Assembly (NCBI RefSeq): GCF_002749975.1 | Contig: NZ_PEIG01000017.1 | Coordinates: forward strand, 55,784-119,783 | DNA length: 64,000 bases | Reading direction: 5' to 3' | Source: Gloeocapsopsis sp. IPPAS B-1203 | Lineage (GTDB): Bacteria > Cyanobacteriota > Cyanobacteriia > Cyanobacteriales > Chroococcidiopsidaceae | In this document: positions 26,004 to 34,450 of the stretch, piece after piece | Numbering within the stretch: the stretch's first letter is position 1 | Layout of the letters: each line of letters opens with the position of its first letter | Made by a program: the position numbers and the translations under genes | The notes under the pieces: generated by a model | What the model was told of the DNA's origin: nothing | The model's input: the letters and a program-made list of their open reading frames with translations, nothing else | Databases searched by the model: none

Positions 26004-27671
26004 TTAATCGCTTTTGTACCATTTATCCTCTTTAATCAAGGTATGAAATTGCCAGTTGGGATCTGTTTGAGGATAATCTAAGCGATAGTGTCCACCACGG
26101 CTTTCAGTACGAAAAGAGGCACTTTTGAGAATAAGATAAGCTACATCAAGTAAGTTCCGAGTTTCTCCCCACAAACGCAACTGCTGTTCAGTGTCAGATG
26201 AATTGACGATCGCTGTCTGTGTTGCAGATAAATCACGTAAGAACAGACTTAATGGTAAAGCAGCAAATTTATGTTGCCAAGCTTCAACTTGAGCGATCGC
26301 ATCTTCTAATCTATTTGCTTCACGACATATTCCTGCACTTTGCCACACTAAACGCGGTAATTCCTGACGCCACATTGTTAATTGTTGTTGCTGCAAGAAC
26401 CAGTCATTTTCCGCTAATGGTATATCTATAGTTGGATCAGTATGACTATTATCTTCAACTGAAGTCACTAATTCCGCATTCAAATATGCCATCTGAGCGC
26501 CAAAAACAATACATTCAAGTAGTGAATTACTTGCTAAACGATTAGCGCCATGCACTCCTGTACTTGCAGTTTCGCCTACAGCATATAAGTTAGGAATTGA
26601 AGTTTGGTTATGCAAATCTGTCACAATTCCACCCATCCAATAATGCGCTGCAGGCGCTACAGGAACGGGTTCAGAAAATACATCAACTCCCCATTGCTGA
26701 CATACTTGAATAATATTCGGGAAACGATGCAAGATTGTTTCTTGAGGGATTGGGCGTAAATCTAACCAGACATGAGCAGTTGCTGGATCAGCAGCAGTAC
26801 GCTGTAAGTGATTAAAAATAGCACGACTCACAACGTCCCTAGGTGCTAACTCTCCAGCAGGATGGTAATCAAACGCAAAACGGTGTCCTATTGCATCAAT
26901 TAAGTGCGCACCTTCACCGCGTACAGCTTCGCTGATTAAAAAGCGGGGCGCACCAGCTTTTGTTAAAGCAGTAGGATGAAACTGCACAAATTCCAAATCT
27001 CTCAGTAAAGCGCCAGCCCGCCAAGCGATCGCGACTCCATCTCCAGTACTGATTGCGGGATTCGTTGTTTGGGCGAAAACTTGTCCACCACCTCCGGTTG
27101 CCAAAACCACAACCTTTGCTTTTACCCAGGTAATACAACCTTGATAAAGCAAACAAATTCCTTGACAATGTTGCTGGGAATCGAGCCACAAATCTAAAGC
27201 ATACGCTTGCTGGAACACTTGAATATTTTGACGCTGCAACACTTGTGCTGTGAGTGTTGTTGTCACTTCTCTACCTGTCGTATCAGCAGCATGAAGTACG
27301 CGACGGCGAGAATGCGCGGCTTCTAAAGTTAAAGCCAAATCCTGATCGCGGCGATCAAATGCAACTCCCAGCTTGACTAAAGATTGTATGCAACTTGGTG
27401 CCATCTTTGCCATGAATTCTACAGAGGAGCGATCGCATAAACCCGCACCTGCTTGTAAAGTGTCTTCAATATGTAGTAACGGTGAATCATCCGGCGCGAT
27501 CGCTGCTGCAATTCCGCCTTGTGCCCAATCACTAGCAGAAAGCGATACAGTATCTTTAGTCATTAAGCCAACTTGAAGATGTTCTGGCAGACACAATGTA
27601 GTGTAAAGCCCTGCAGCACCAGCACCTACAACTATGACATCAAATTGAGTTTGAAAATCTATTTGAGACAA
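26004..27671 (-). CDS. nadB: L-aspartate oxidase NadB
   Basis: A 555-residue FAD enzyme that oxidises L-aspartate to iminoaspartate, the first step of de novo NAD synthesis with NadA. The FAD-binding motif is VIVVGAGAAGLYTTLCLP near the start. Further motifs are SDWAQGGIAA, HAADTTGREVT, VLATGGGGQVF, QFHPTAL, RFLISEAVRGEGAHL and GVHGANRLASNSLLECIVFG, then a helical C-terminal region. No ATG exists; TTG 27671 gives MSQIDF..., with another TTG nine bases upstream possible. It is preceded by psbU and its terminator, so it has its own promoter in 27672-27740. Confidence 0.93.
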   Translation of the reverse strand: MSQIDFQTQFDVIVVGAGAAGLYTTLCLPEHLQVGLMTKDTVSLSASDWAQGGIAAAIAPDDSPLLHIEDTLQAGAGLCDRSSVEFMAKMAPSCIQSLVKLGVAFDRRDQDLALTLEAAHSRRRVLHAADTTGREVTTTLTAQVLQRQNIQVFQQAYALDLWLDSQQHCQGICLLYQGCITWVKAKVVVLATGGGGQVFAQTTNPAISTGDGVAIAWRAGALLRDLEFVQFHPTALTKAGAPRFLISEAVRGEGAHLIDAIGHRFAFDYHPAGELAPRDVVSRAIFNHLQRTAADPATAHVWLDLRPIPQETILHRFPNIIQVCQQWGVDVFSEPVPVAPAAHYWMGGIVTDLHNQTSIPNLYAVGETASTGVHGANRLASNSLLECIVFGAQMAYLNAELVTSVEDNSHTDPTIDIPLAENDWFLQQQQLTMWRQELPRLVWQSAGICREANRLEDAIAQVEAWQHKFAALPLSLFLRDLSATQTAIVNSSDTEQQLRLWGETRNLLDVAYLILKSASFRTESRGGHYRLDYPQTDPNWQFHTLIKEDKWYKSD

Positions 27672-27740
27672 GGCAATCAAAGTTAAACTTTTGAAGTAAA
27701 TTTTATAGAGTCATTAGCGATTAGCTAATAACAACCCTTC

Positions 27741-27773
27741 TTATATAAAAATAGCCCACTCCAGAGGAGTGGG
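27741..27773 (-). terminator. Rho-independent terminator of psbU
   Basis: A perfect 8-bp stem, CCCACTCC/GGAGTGGG with a 3-base loop (27755-27773), is followed on the minus strand by CTATTTTTATATAA. It begins 26 bp after the psbU stop codon. This is the clearest terminator of the window and separates psbU from nadB. Confidence 0.85.
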
Positions 27774-27798
27774 TTGTTCGCAGAACGTGTTTTAGACG

Positions 27799-28230
27799 TT
27801 ATCGATAGATTCCGTTGTTAACGCGATCGTCGCCCTCAACAAAAGCTGCTTCTGGTTCTGTCACTGTAAATTTGTCTAGATTCGCTTGCAAGAGTTCTTT
27901 TTGGCGATCGCTCAATCCCTCAATCTCTAAAACATCCTCAACATTTTCATAGGGAGCATTCTTGATAATTTTCTTGGCTAGATTAGGATACATTCCTGGA
28001 TATTGTTGAAATGCTCTGACGTTGGTATTGTTTAAATCAATTTTTCTACCAAAGTCTGTAGCTAGCTTATCATCTGCTCGTCTTGGTTCTGCTTCAACTC
28101 CCAAAATTGTTACTGAGGGTAGAGTTACACTACTCCAATCAGCAGCAATAGCTTGTTGAGGTACACCAAGCCATCCCATGCACCCTACTATCAAAAACAA
28201 AATTGTCAATACACGTATCAATCGTTTCAC
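27799..28230 (-). CDS. psbU: Photosystem II 12-kDa extrinsic protein PsbU
   Basis: A 143-residue precursor of the lumenal PSII subunit that stabilises the oxygen-evolving complex. Signal peptide: [20 protein letters not shown] to about AIAA. Mature part: [40 protein letters not shown] and VNNGIYR, i.e. the helix-hairpin-helix-like PsbU fold. I choose GTG 28230, which has AGAGGT at proper distance and gives a normal targeting sequence; an in-frame ATG 21 bases upstream would add seven charged residues. It stands alone, with a strong terminator. Confidence 0.95.
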   Translation of the reverse strand: MKRLIRVLTILFLIVGCMGWLGVPQQAIAADWSSVTLPSVTILGVEAEPRRADDKLATDFGRKIDLNNTNVRAFQQYPGMYPNLAKKIIKNAPYENVEDVLEIEGLSDRQKELLQANLDKFTVTEPEAAFVEGDDRVNNGIYR

Positions 28231-28409
28231 GATTTTTCTACCTCTTTCCATCAATCTGAAATCAACACACAGCAGGCTTTAGAAACTAATATATAGCTTT
28301 ATTGATCCTGAAGCTATCACTTGCTGCATGGATTAAGTAGATCTTGATACTTGGAGAGGTGAGAATTTAACTTTTTACATAGCTTTTGTAGAATCATTCC
28401 ACCAATAGA

Positions 28410-29102
28410 TTACGCCGCAAGTGCAGCCAGCCAAAAGAGAATATCTACCAAAATCGTACTTAAAACAGCACCGCTGAATGCCCAAAAATGCAGTTGCTTC
28501 TTAATTAAGGGCAAAATACCAACTGTTAGGAGAACGCTTGCTAAGATCAGTGCCCACAGTTGCCCCCAAGGAGTGTAAACTTGCACTAAGGCACTTTGTA
28601 GAATGGGTGCAGCTAGTGTTGGCTCTACCTGCATTAACTGTCGCCAATAAGGAATTAAATCAACTAAATAAAAGTATATATCTGTAACTACAGTTCCAAA
28701 TAAAGAACCAAGGTAGAAAAAGCTACCTACTAGCCCCCAGTTGCGCCGGATACAAATAATGGCAAATGGCAATGCGATCGCTTCTACAGGTAAATGTAAC
28801 AAAGGTTCCCAGCGCAGCCAGCCCCAATACAAAGAGCCTGCTAGCCAACTCCAGCTAAATCCGAATAACAGATCGCCCCAAAAATGAGTTGCTGGGCGTG
28901 ACATTAAAAATAAGCTGATTGCGATCCATACGCCTGTCAGAGCTAGACTTAAGCTCGGTAGCGATCGCACGAGGGGTGCTTCAATAAATACTGGTACGGA
29001 TACTAAAAACACAGCAGCCGCAAAGACTAACCATGCTTGGCGCGAACCAAGTTTATCTGTAGGGATTGAAGCAGTGTATGAGGACAATGTATGATTAACC
29101 AA
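28410..29102 (-). CDS. DUF3120 family membrane protein
   Basis: A 230-residue protein with about six or seven hydrophobic helices and conserved-looking FGFSWSWLAGSLYWGWLRWEP and DIYFYLVDLIPYWRQ segments, matching DUF3120, a family of cyanobacteria and plastid-bearing algae with unknown function. The start is TTG 29102 or the next TTG 15 bases on; no ATG is available. It is divergent from uppP. Confidence 0.75.
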   Translation of the reverse strand: MVNHTLSSYTASIPTDKLGSRQAWLVFAAAVFLVSVPVFIEAPLVRSLPSLSLALTGVWIAISLFLMSRPATHFWGDLLFGFSWSWLAGSLYWGWLRWEPLLHLPVEAIALPFAIICIRRNWGLVGSFFYLGSLFGTVVTDIYFYLVDLIPYWRQLMQVEPTLAAPILQSALVQVYTPWGQLWALILASVLLTVGILPLIKKQLHFWAFSGAVLSTILVDILFWLAALAA

Positions 29103-29353
29103 TGATTTGTTATGATTCTTTACTTAACTTAATCTTATTAGACTTTATTCTAACATTAATCCCCCCAGGGGGCATATTTATCATAATCTAAATTGGATTA
29201 AAGCGATTAGCTAGTGACTTTACCAGGTGAGTTACTCTGTTCAAGAGAAGGCATCCAACCAAAGTAAGAATTTCTTAAAGATAACTAGCAGATCTGGTTC
29301 AGAGAGATATTTGCCGCTATGCTGTACGAGACATTGGTATACAAACTAGGCAT

Positions 29354-30325
29354 ATGGCATTATCCCTATCTCGCTGGTTCAAACGCGCAAGCACAGGTAT
29401 AGCTGCATTCGCAGTTGTCACCTTACCAAGCAAAGTGTTCAGCCAACCGACTTCAGAGATAGTTGCAAGCACTCAACAAATTCAACAGATAGATGTGTTT
29501 CAAAGTATTTTTCTCGGTATGGTACAAGGGATAACCGAGTTTTTGCCGATCAGTAGTACTGCACATCTTAAAGTAGTACCAGTTGTTTTAGGATGGGGCG
29601 ACCCAGGTGTTGCTTATACAGCAATAATTCAGTTAGGTAGCATTAGTGCGGTGTTGTGGTATTTTTGGAGTGACCTGAAGCAAATTACCACAGGAATAGT
29701 CAAGGCGATCGCCACAAACAACTATAACTCTTATGACTTCCGTCTCGGACTGGGAATTATTTTAGGCTCGATTCCTATCATTTTTTTTGGACTACTGATC
29801 AAATTTTTCATCCCAGATTACGATAATTCACCTGTAAGGAGTCTAGCTGCGATCGCCTTTACCTCGATTGGACTGTCGTTGTTACTAGGACTTGCTGAGC
29901 AAGTAGGAAAGCGCAAACGCGATTTAAATAGCCTCAAGCTTCAAGATAGTCTTTGGGTAGGCTTAGCCCAATCTTTATCATTAATTCCTGGAGTTTCTCG
30001 CTCTGGTTCTACCTTAACTGCAGCACTCTTCACCGGATTAGATCGCGCACCTGCTGCACGATTTTCATTTTTATTGGGTATTCCGGCAATTACCTTAGCT
30101 GGATTAGTGGAACTTAAAGGTGCTTTGGAGATAGGATTAGGAAATACAGGGTTACTACCCTTGGTTACTGGTGTCATCTCTGCTGCTGTGTTTTCCTATG
30201 CCGCGATCGCCTGGTTGTTACGGTTTTTACAAACTCACAATACCTGGGTGTTTGTCGCGTATAGGTTAGCATTTGGAATAGCAATCCTTACTGCAATTAG
30301 CACTGGACTACTACAAAATACTTAG
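29354..30325 (+). CDS. uppP: Undecaprenyl-diphosphate phosphatase UppP
   Basis: A 323-residue BacA-family membrane phosphatase that recycles undecaprenyl diphosphate for peptidoglycan and other surface polymers. Catalytic signatures: GMVQGITEFLPISSTAHL (about 56-73) and PGVSRSGSTLTAA (about 213-225), with about eight helices. It has an N-terminal extension of some 45 residues with a hydrophobic stretch compared with the about 270-residue E. coli type. Gene order uppP, radical SAM, GH10-like, GH31 on one strand with 0-108 bp gaps suggests an operon or supra-operon. Confidence 0.93.
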   Translation: MALSLSRWFKRASTGIAAFAVVTLPSKVFSQPTSEIVASTQQIQQIDVFQSIFLGMVQGITEFLPISSTAHLKVVPVVLGWGDPGVAYTAIIQLGSISAVLWYFWSDLKQITTGIVKAIATNNYNSYDFRLGLGIILGSIPIIFFGLLIKFFIPDYDNSPVRSLAAIAFTSIGLSLLLGLAEQVGKRKRDLNSLKLQDSLWVGLAQSLSLIPGVSRSGSTLTAALFTGLDRAPAARFSFLLGIPAITLAGLVELKGALEIGLGNTGLLPLVTGVISAAVFSYAAIAWLLRFLQTHNTWVFVAYRLAFGIAILTAISTGLLQNT

Positions 30326-30344
30326 TAGTCTGCACTTCTGTTCT

Positions 30345-31670
30345 ATGAGTTACGCTGTTCGCCCTGCTAAAATAACTAAAGTGCTTCCGGAGTCCATCGC
30401 CGCAGAGATTGGCTTTGAACCTGGCGATGCAATTGTAGCAATCAATGGTAGTCGTCCCCGCGATTTAATCGATTACCAATTTCTGTGCGCGGATGAAGTA
30501 TTAGAACTCGAAGTTCTCGACGCTGCTGGCAAAAGCCATCAAATTGAAATTGAAAAAGACTACGATGAAGACTTAGGCTTAGAGTTTGAGAATGCTTTAT
30601 TCGATAACTTGATTCAGTGTAATAACCGCTGTCCGTTTTGTTTTATCGATCAGCAGCCACCTGGTAAAAGGCAAAGCTTGTATTTTAAGGATGACGATTA
30701 CCGTCTGAGCTTTTTATATGGCTCGTACTTAACTTTAACGAATTTGCCACGCAGAGAATGGGAACGCATCGAGCAATTAAGATTATCGCCATTATACGTA
30801 TCTGTGCATGCAACTGAACCTGAAGTGAGAGTTCGGCTATTAAAAAATCCGCGTGCCGGACAAATATTACAACACATCGAGTGGTTTCAACAACGACGGC
30901 TACAAATTCACGCTCAAGTTGTCGTTTGTCCAGGGATTAATGATGGAGTTCACCTGGAACGAACGCTACTCGATCTCGCCAAATTTTATCAAGGAGACAC
31001 ACCTGCTGTTGCCTCTGTTGCAGTTGTTCCTGTGGGTTTGACACGATTTCGCCCTGCAGAAGATGAACTGATTCCAGTGACTCAAGCAAAAGCACAAGAA
31101 GTTATTGCGCAAGTGCGATCGCTGCAAGACAAGTTTCGCACTACATTTGGTTCGACATTTGCTTGGTTAGCTGATGAGTGGTTTTTAATTGCCCAAGCAG
31201 ATCTTCCACCGGAGTCACATTATGAAGATTATCCCCAAATTGACAATGGTGTTGGTTCAATTCGGGCTTTTTTAAAAGAGTTTGCGATCGCATCTTTAAA
31301 TCTTCCTGCGAGCGTTTCTGCACCCCGCAGCGTTACTTGGGTTGTCGGTAATGCAGTAGAACACGCTTTTCAACCAATCTTACAGCAACTTAATCAAATC
31401 ATAGGTTTACGGGTAAATATGGTTGCTTTATGTAGCAATTATTGGGGACAAAATATTACTGTAACTGGGTTACTCACCGGTCAAGATTTACTGCAAGGCT
31501 TACAGGGAAAGGATTTAGGAGAAAAAATTTTACTGCCATCGATGATGTTGAAGCAGGGAGATACGTGTTTTCTAGATGACATGACGATTGCAGAATTAGC
31601 TAGTAAACTGGAAACACCGGTGGTACCAATCCGAGGAGTAGACGAACTAATCAATATCTGTACTAAGTAA
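30345..31670 (+). CDS. Cyanobacterial PDZ-radical SAM-DUF512 protein (TIGR03279-like)
   Basis: A 441-residue protein with an N-terminal PDZ-like domain (about 1-65, PESIAAEIGFEPGDAIVAINGSRP), then a radical SAM-like cysteine cluster CNNRCPFCFIDQ (about 92-103) and a C-terminal DUF512 region. This is the conserved cyanobacterial iron-sulphur oxidoreductase family of unknown function. The cluster has spacing CxxxCxxC, so SAM binding is likely. It follows uppP by 19 bp, and its TAA overlaps the next ATG by one base (TAATG), so it is translationally coupled to the GH10-like gene. Confidence 0.88.
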   Translation: MSYAVRPAKITKVLPESIAAEIGFEPGDAIVAINGSRPRDLIDYQFLCADEVLELEVLDAAGKSHQIEIEKDYDEDLGLEFENALFDNLIQCNNRCPFCFIDQQPPGKRQSLYFKDDDYRLSFLYGSYLTLTNLPRREWERIEQLRLSPLYVSVHATEPEVRVRLLKNPRAGQILQHIEWFQQRRLQIHAQVVVCPGINDGVHLERTLLDLAKFYQGDTPAVASVAVVPVGLTRFRPAEDELIPVTQAKAQEVIAQVRSLQDKFRTTFGSTFAWLADEWFLIAQADLPPESHYEDYPQIDNGVGSIRAFLKEFAIASLNLPASVSAPRSVTWVVGNAVEHAFQPILQQLNQIIGLRVNMVALCSNYWGQNITVTGLLTGQDLLQGLQGKDLGEKILLPSMMLKQGDTCFLDDMTIAELASKLETPVVPIRGVDELINICTK

Positions 31671-34342
31671 TGTCTATATTAAGGTCAGTAGCCCTGGAAT
31701 CCACTCCGCAGCAGGCTAAATATAAGTTGATAAAAATAAAATTATGCTTATTCCCATTAGCTTCATACTGCTTATCAGTCATGATGCCATTAGTGAGAAT
31801 ACAACCTGCAACAGCAGCAGATACAAGCGTCCTAGGAGTTGTAAAAAGCCAAGAGAATGCGGCGCAGTGGCAGGGAATAACTGAGCGATTGCAAGCAGCG
31901 AAAGTTGCGTATTGTGTGATTGACTTAGAAAATGTGAGAAACGCAACAGATTTAAGCGATCGCCCAGTGGTATTTTTACCTAATGTTGCTACATTGTCTC
32001 CAACACAAGCAATTGCTTTAGAAGAATGGATTAGCCAAGGCGGGAAAGTTATTGCAAGTGGTCCTGTAGGAAATATGAGTCAACCAGGAGTACGTCAACT
32101 ATTGCGCTCGCTATTGGGCGCTTACTGGGGTTTTGAGTTGAATCAGCCTTCGCAAGTGCAACCTTTGAGAATCAATACCCAAAGTTGGGTGCGTCAACCA
32201 GGACTTGCTGGTACGATTCGTGGGGGAGTTGTGATTCCAGCAAGTTTGACAAGTAAACCCGCAGCAATTTGGCAATCGAAAGATACTCCCTCAGCAGTTG
32301 TGACAACGGAACGCTCTACAGTGTTAGGCTGGCAGTGGGGAACCAATACTGCCGCACCAGTAGCAATGGATAGTGCTTGGTTACGCGCAGCAGTGAGTCG
32401 CTATGTTCCTGTATCAAATGCGCAAACAACAACACCAAAAAACTGTAACGGTAGTGCAATTGCCATATCTCCGCCGCAACTCCAACCACCTGCACCAAAG
32501 CCTACTGCAATCGTCCCTCAACCAAAAGTAACACCACCCGTCAACCGCCAAGAGGAAGAAATTGAACGAATTGCGCCTAGAGGATTACTAGCACCCGATG
32601 GTAATAATCGGCTCGCAAATGTAGAAGCGATCGCTCTGCAACAAGAACTACAAAATCTCATCGGTCGGTTTGAGAGTGCTCAACTAGCTGCTAACGCTCA
32701 AAGCGGGATCAAAGCTAATCCTACCGTCGAGTCTAGAGCTGTAGCTCAAGCACTAACAGATGCAAAAGCAATTGCCAAGACGCTACCACAGCTAGTTCGG
32801 CAAGGCAACTATGTTGCTGCACGCAATCAATGGCTCAAAGCACAGCAAATTTTGTGGCAAAACTATCCAAGCGATCGCTCTCTTGCCCAACCAGAAATTC
32901 GGGCGATGTGGTTAGATCGAGGTAGCATTGTACGAGCGGGTTCAGAACAGGGATTAGCCAAAATTTTCGACCAACTCGCCGCTGCAGGAATTAATACAGT
33001 CTTTTTTGAAACGGTGAATGCAGGGTATCCAATATACCAAAGTAAGGTTGCACCCCAACAAAATCCGTTAATTCAAGGATGGGACCCTCTAGCTAGTGCA
33101 GTGAAGCTAGCTAAAGCGCGCGATATGGAGTTACACGCTTGGGTATGGGTCTTTGCTGCAGGAAACCAACGTCACAATACTATTGTTAATCTACCAGTAG
33201 ATTATCCAGGACCATTAATTGCAGCTAACCCTGAGTGGGCGAGTTACGATAACCGAGGAAGTATATTTCCTCCTGGTCAAGAAAAGCCCTTTTTAGATCC
33301 AGCAAATCCTGAAGTCCGCAGCTATTTACTACGACTGTTTGAAGAAATTGTCAGCCGCTATCAGGTCGATGGTTTACAACTAGATTACATTCGCTATCCT
33401 TTCCAAGACCCTGGAGCCGAGCGCACCTATGGCTATGGTAAAGTAGCAAGGCAGAAATTCCAGCAATTAACTGGAGTCGATCCAGTCCAAATTTCACCCC
33501 GCCAACCAAATTTGTGGCAGAGGTGGACGCAATTTCGTACCCAGCAAGTTGATAGTTTTGTGGCAGAAGTTTCTGGGCACTTGCGGCGCAAACATCCTCA
33601 GATTATTTTATCTGCAGCAGTATTTCCGCTTGCTGAAAACGAGCGAATTCAAAAATTGCAACAACACTGGGAAGTATGGGCAAGTCGTGGTGATGTTGAC
33701 ATGATTGTCCCGATGACTTATGCATTAGATACGTATCGCTTTGGGCGTCTCGCCCAACCTTGGATTACTTCAAATAAGTTAGGTTCAACATTACTTCTAC
33801 CAGGAATTCGTCTACTTGACTTACCTGTATCAACAGCTGTCGATCAAATTCAACTAGCAAGAGATCTCCCCGTCAGTGGATATTCATTATTTGCTGTAGA
33901 AAATTTGAGTGACGAGTTACAAACACTGTTTCAGCAGACTCAAGGTGGTAATACCCAAACACCAGTCCCCTATCGCCAGCCTTTCCAAACCGCAGCAGCT
34001 CGTTACAATAGCTTGCAGCAAGAGTGGAACTTTCTTGTCGTAAATAATCAGTTGCGACTCAGTGGGCGATCGCTTTCATTATTTAATGTCCAAGCCGCAG
34101 ATGTAGAAAATGCCCTGAAGCAACTTGCTGCAGAACCTTCGCTTAGTCGCTTAACAGTGGCTAGAGCCGCGTTAACAAACTTTCAGTTGCAATTTAGAAG
34201 TTGGATACGCCCCTATGCTTTGGAAAATCCTTATCAAGCTAAAGTATGGGAAAATCGTTTGGCAACAATCGAAAGACTCCTAAACTATGGTGAAACAGTT
34301 GTCCTGAAACGCGAAGTAGCACCAGTTGCTAATCGGGAATAA
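31670..34342 (+). CDS. Exported family 10-like glycosyl hydrolase (GHL10/DUF187)
   Basis: An 890-residue protein with an N-terminal signal or anchor (about 20-45), a first domain resembling a type-1 glutamine amidotransferase-like fold (about 55-165), a proline-rich linker (about 265-300), and the GHL10 TIM barrel (about 410-770): AMWLDRGSIV, GINTVFFETVNAGY, LHAWVWVFAAGN, VDGLQLDYIRYP and DMIVPMTYALD. The family is thought to cleave peptidoglycan or cell-wall glycans; the LDYIRYP Asp is a catalytic candidate. It starts one base inside the radical SAM stop. The link to uppP supports an envelope role, inferred. Confidence 0.86.
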   Translation: MSILRSVALESTPQQAKYKLIKIKLCLFPLASYCLSVMMPLVRIQPATAADTSVLGVVKSQENAAQWQGITERLQAAKVAYCVIDLENVRNATDLSDRPVVFLPNVATLSPTQAIALEEWISQGGKVIASGPVGNMSQPGVRQLLRSLLGAYWGFELNQPSQVQPLRINTQSWVRQPGLAGTIRGGVVIPASLTSKPAAIWQSKDTPSAVVTTERSTVLGWQWGTNTAAPVAMDSAWLRAAVSRYVPVSNAQTTTPKNCNGSAIAISPPQLQPPAPKPTAIVPQPKVTPPVNRQEEEIERIAPRGLLAPDGNNRLANVEAIALQQELQNLIGRFESAQLAANAQSGIKANPTVESRAVAQALTDAKAIAKTLPQLVRQGNYVAARNQWLKAQQILWQNYPSDRSLAQPEIRAMWLDRGSIVRAGSEQGLAKIFDQLAAAGINTVFFETVNAGYPIYQSKVAPQQNPLIQGWDPLASAVKLAKARDMELHAWVWVFAAGNQRHNTIVNLPVDYPGPLIAANPEWASYDNRGSIFPPGQEKPFLDPANPEVRSYLLRLFEEIVSRYQVDGLQLDYIRYPFQDPGAERTYGYGKVARQKFQQLTGVDPVQISPRQPNLWQRWTQFRTQQVDSFVAEVSGHLRRKHPQIILSAAVFPLAENERIQKLQQHWEVWASRGDVDMIVPMTYALDTYRFGRLAQPWITSNKLGSTLLLPGIRLLDLPVSTAVDQIQLARDLPVSGYSLFAVENLSDELQTLFQQTQGGNTQTPVPYRQPFQTAAARYNSLQQEWNFLVVNNQLRLSGRSLSLFNVQAADVENALKQLAAEPSLSRLTVARAALTNFQLQFRSWIRPYALENPYQAKVWENRLATIERLLNYGETVVLKREVAPVANRE

Positions 34343-34450
34343 ACATCTTACAGCGCAGAAAACTTGACAGAATATATCTAACTAATTACGCTTGTCTTTC
34401 TGGTTTTTTCATCTTACACTGACTGCCGATGGAAAGACTGCTAATGCTTT

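Noticed and set aside
29158..29176. CCCCCAGGGGG palindrome between the DUF3120 gene and uppP
   Set aside because: The loop would be a single base and no T run follows, so it is not a terminator; no second copy was found.
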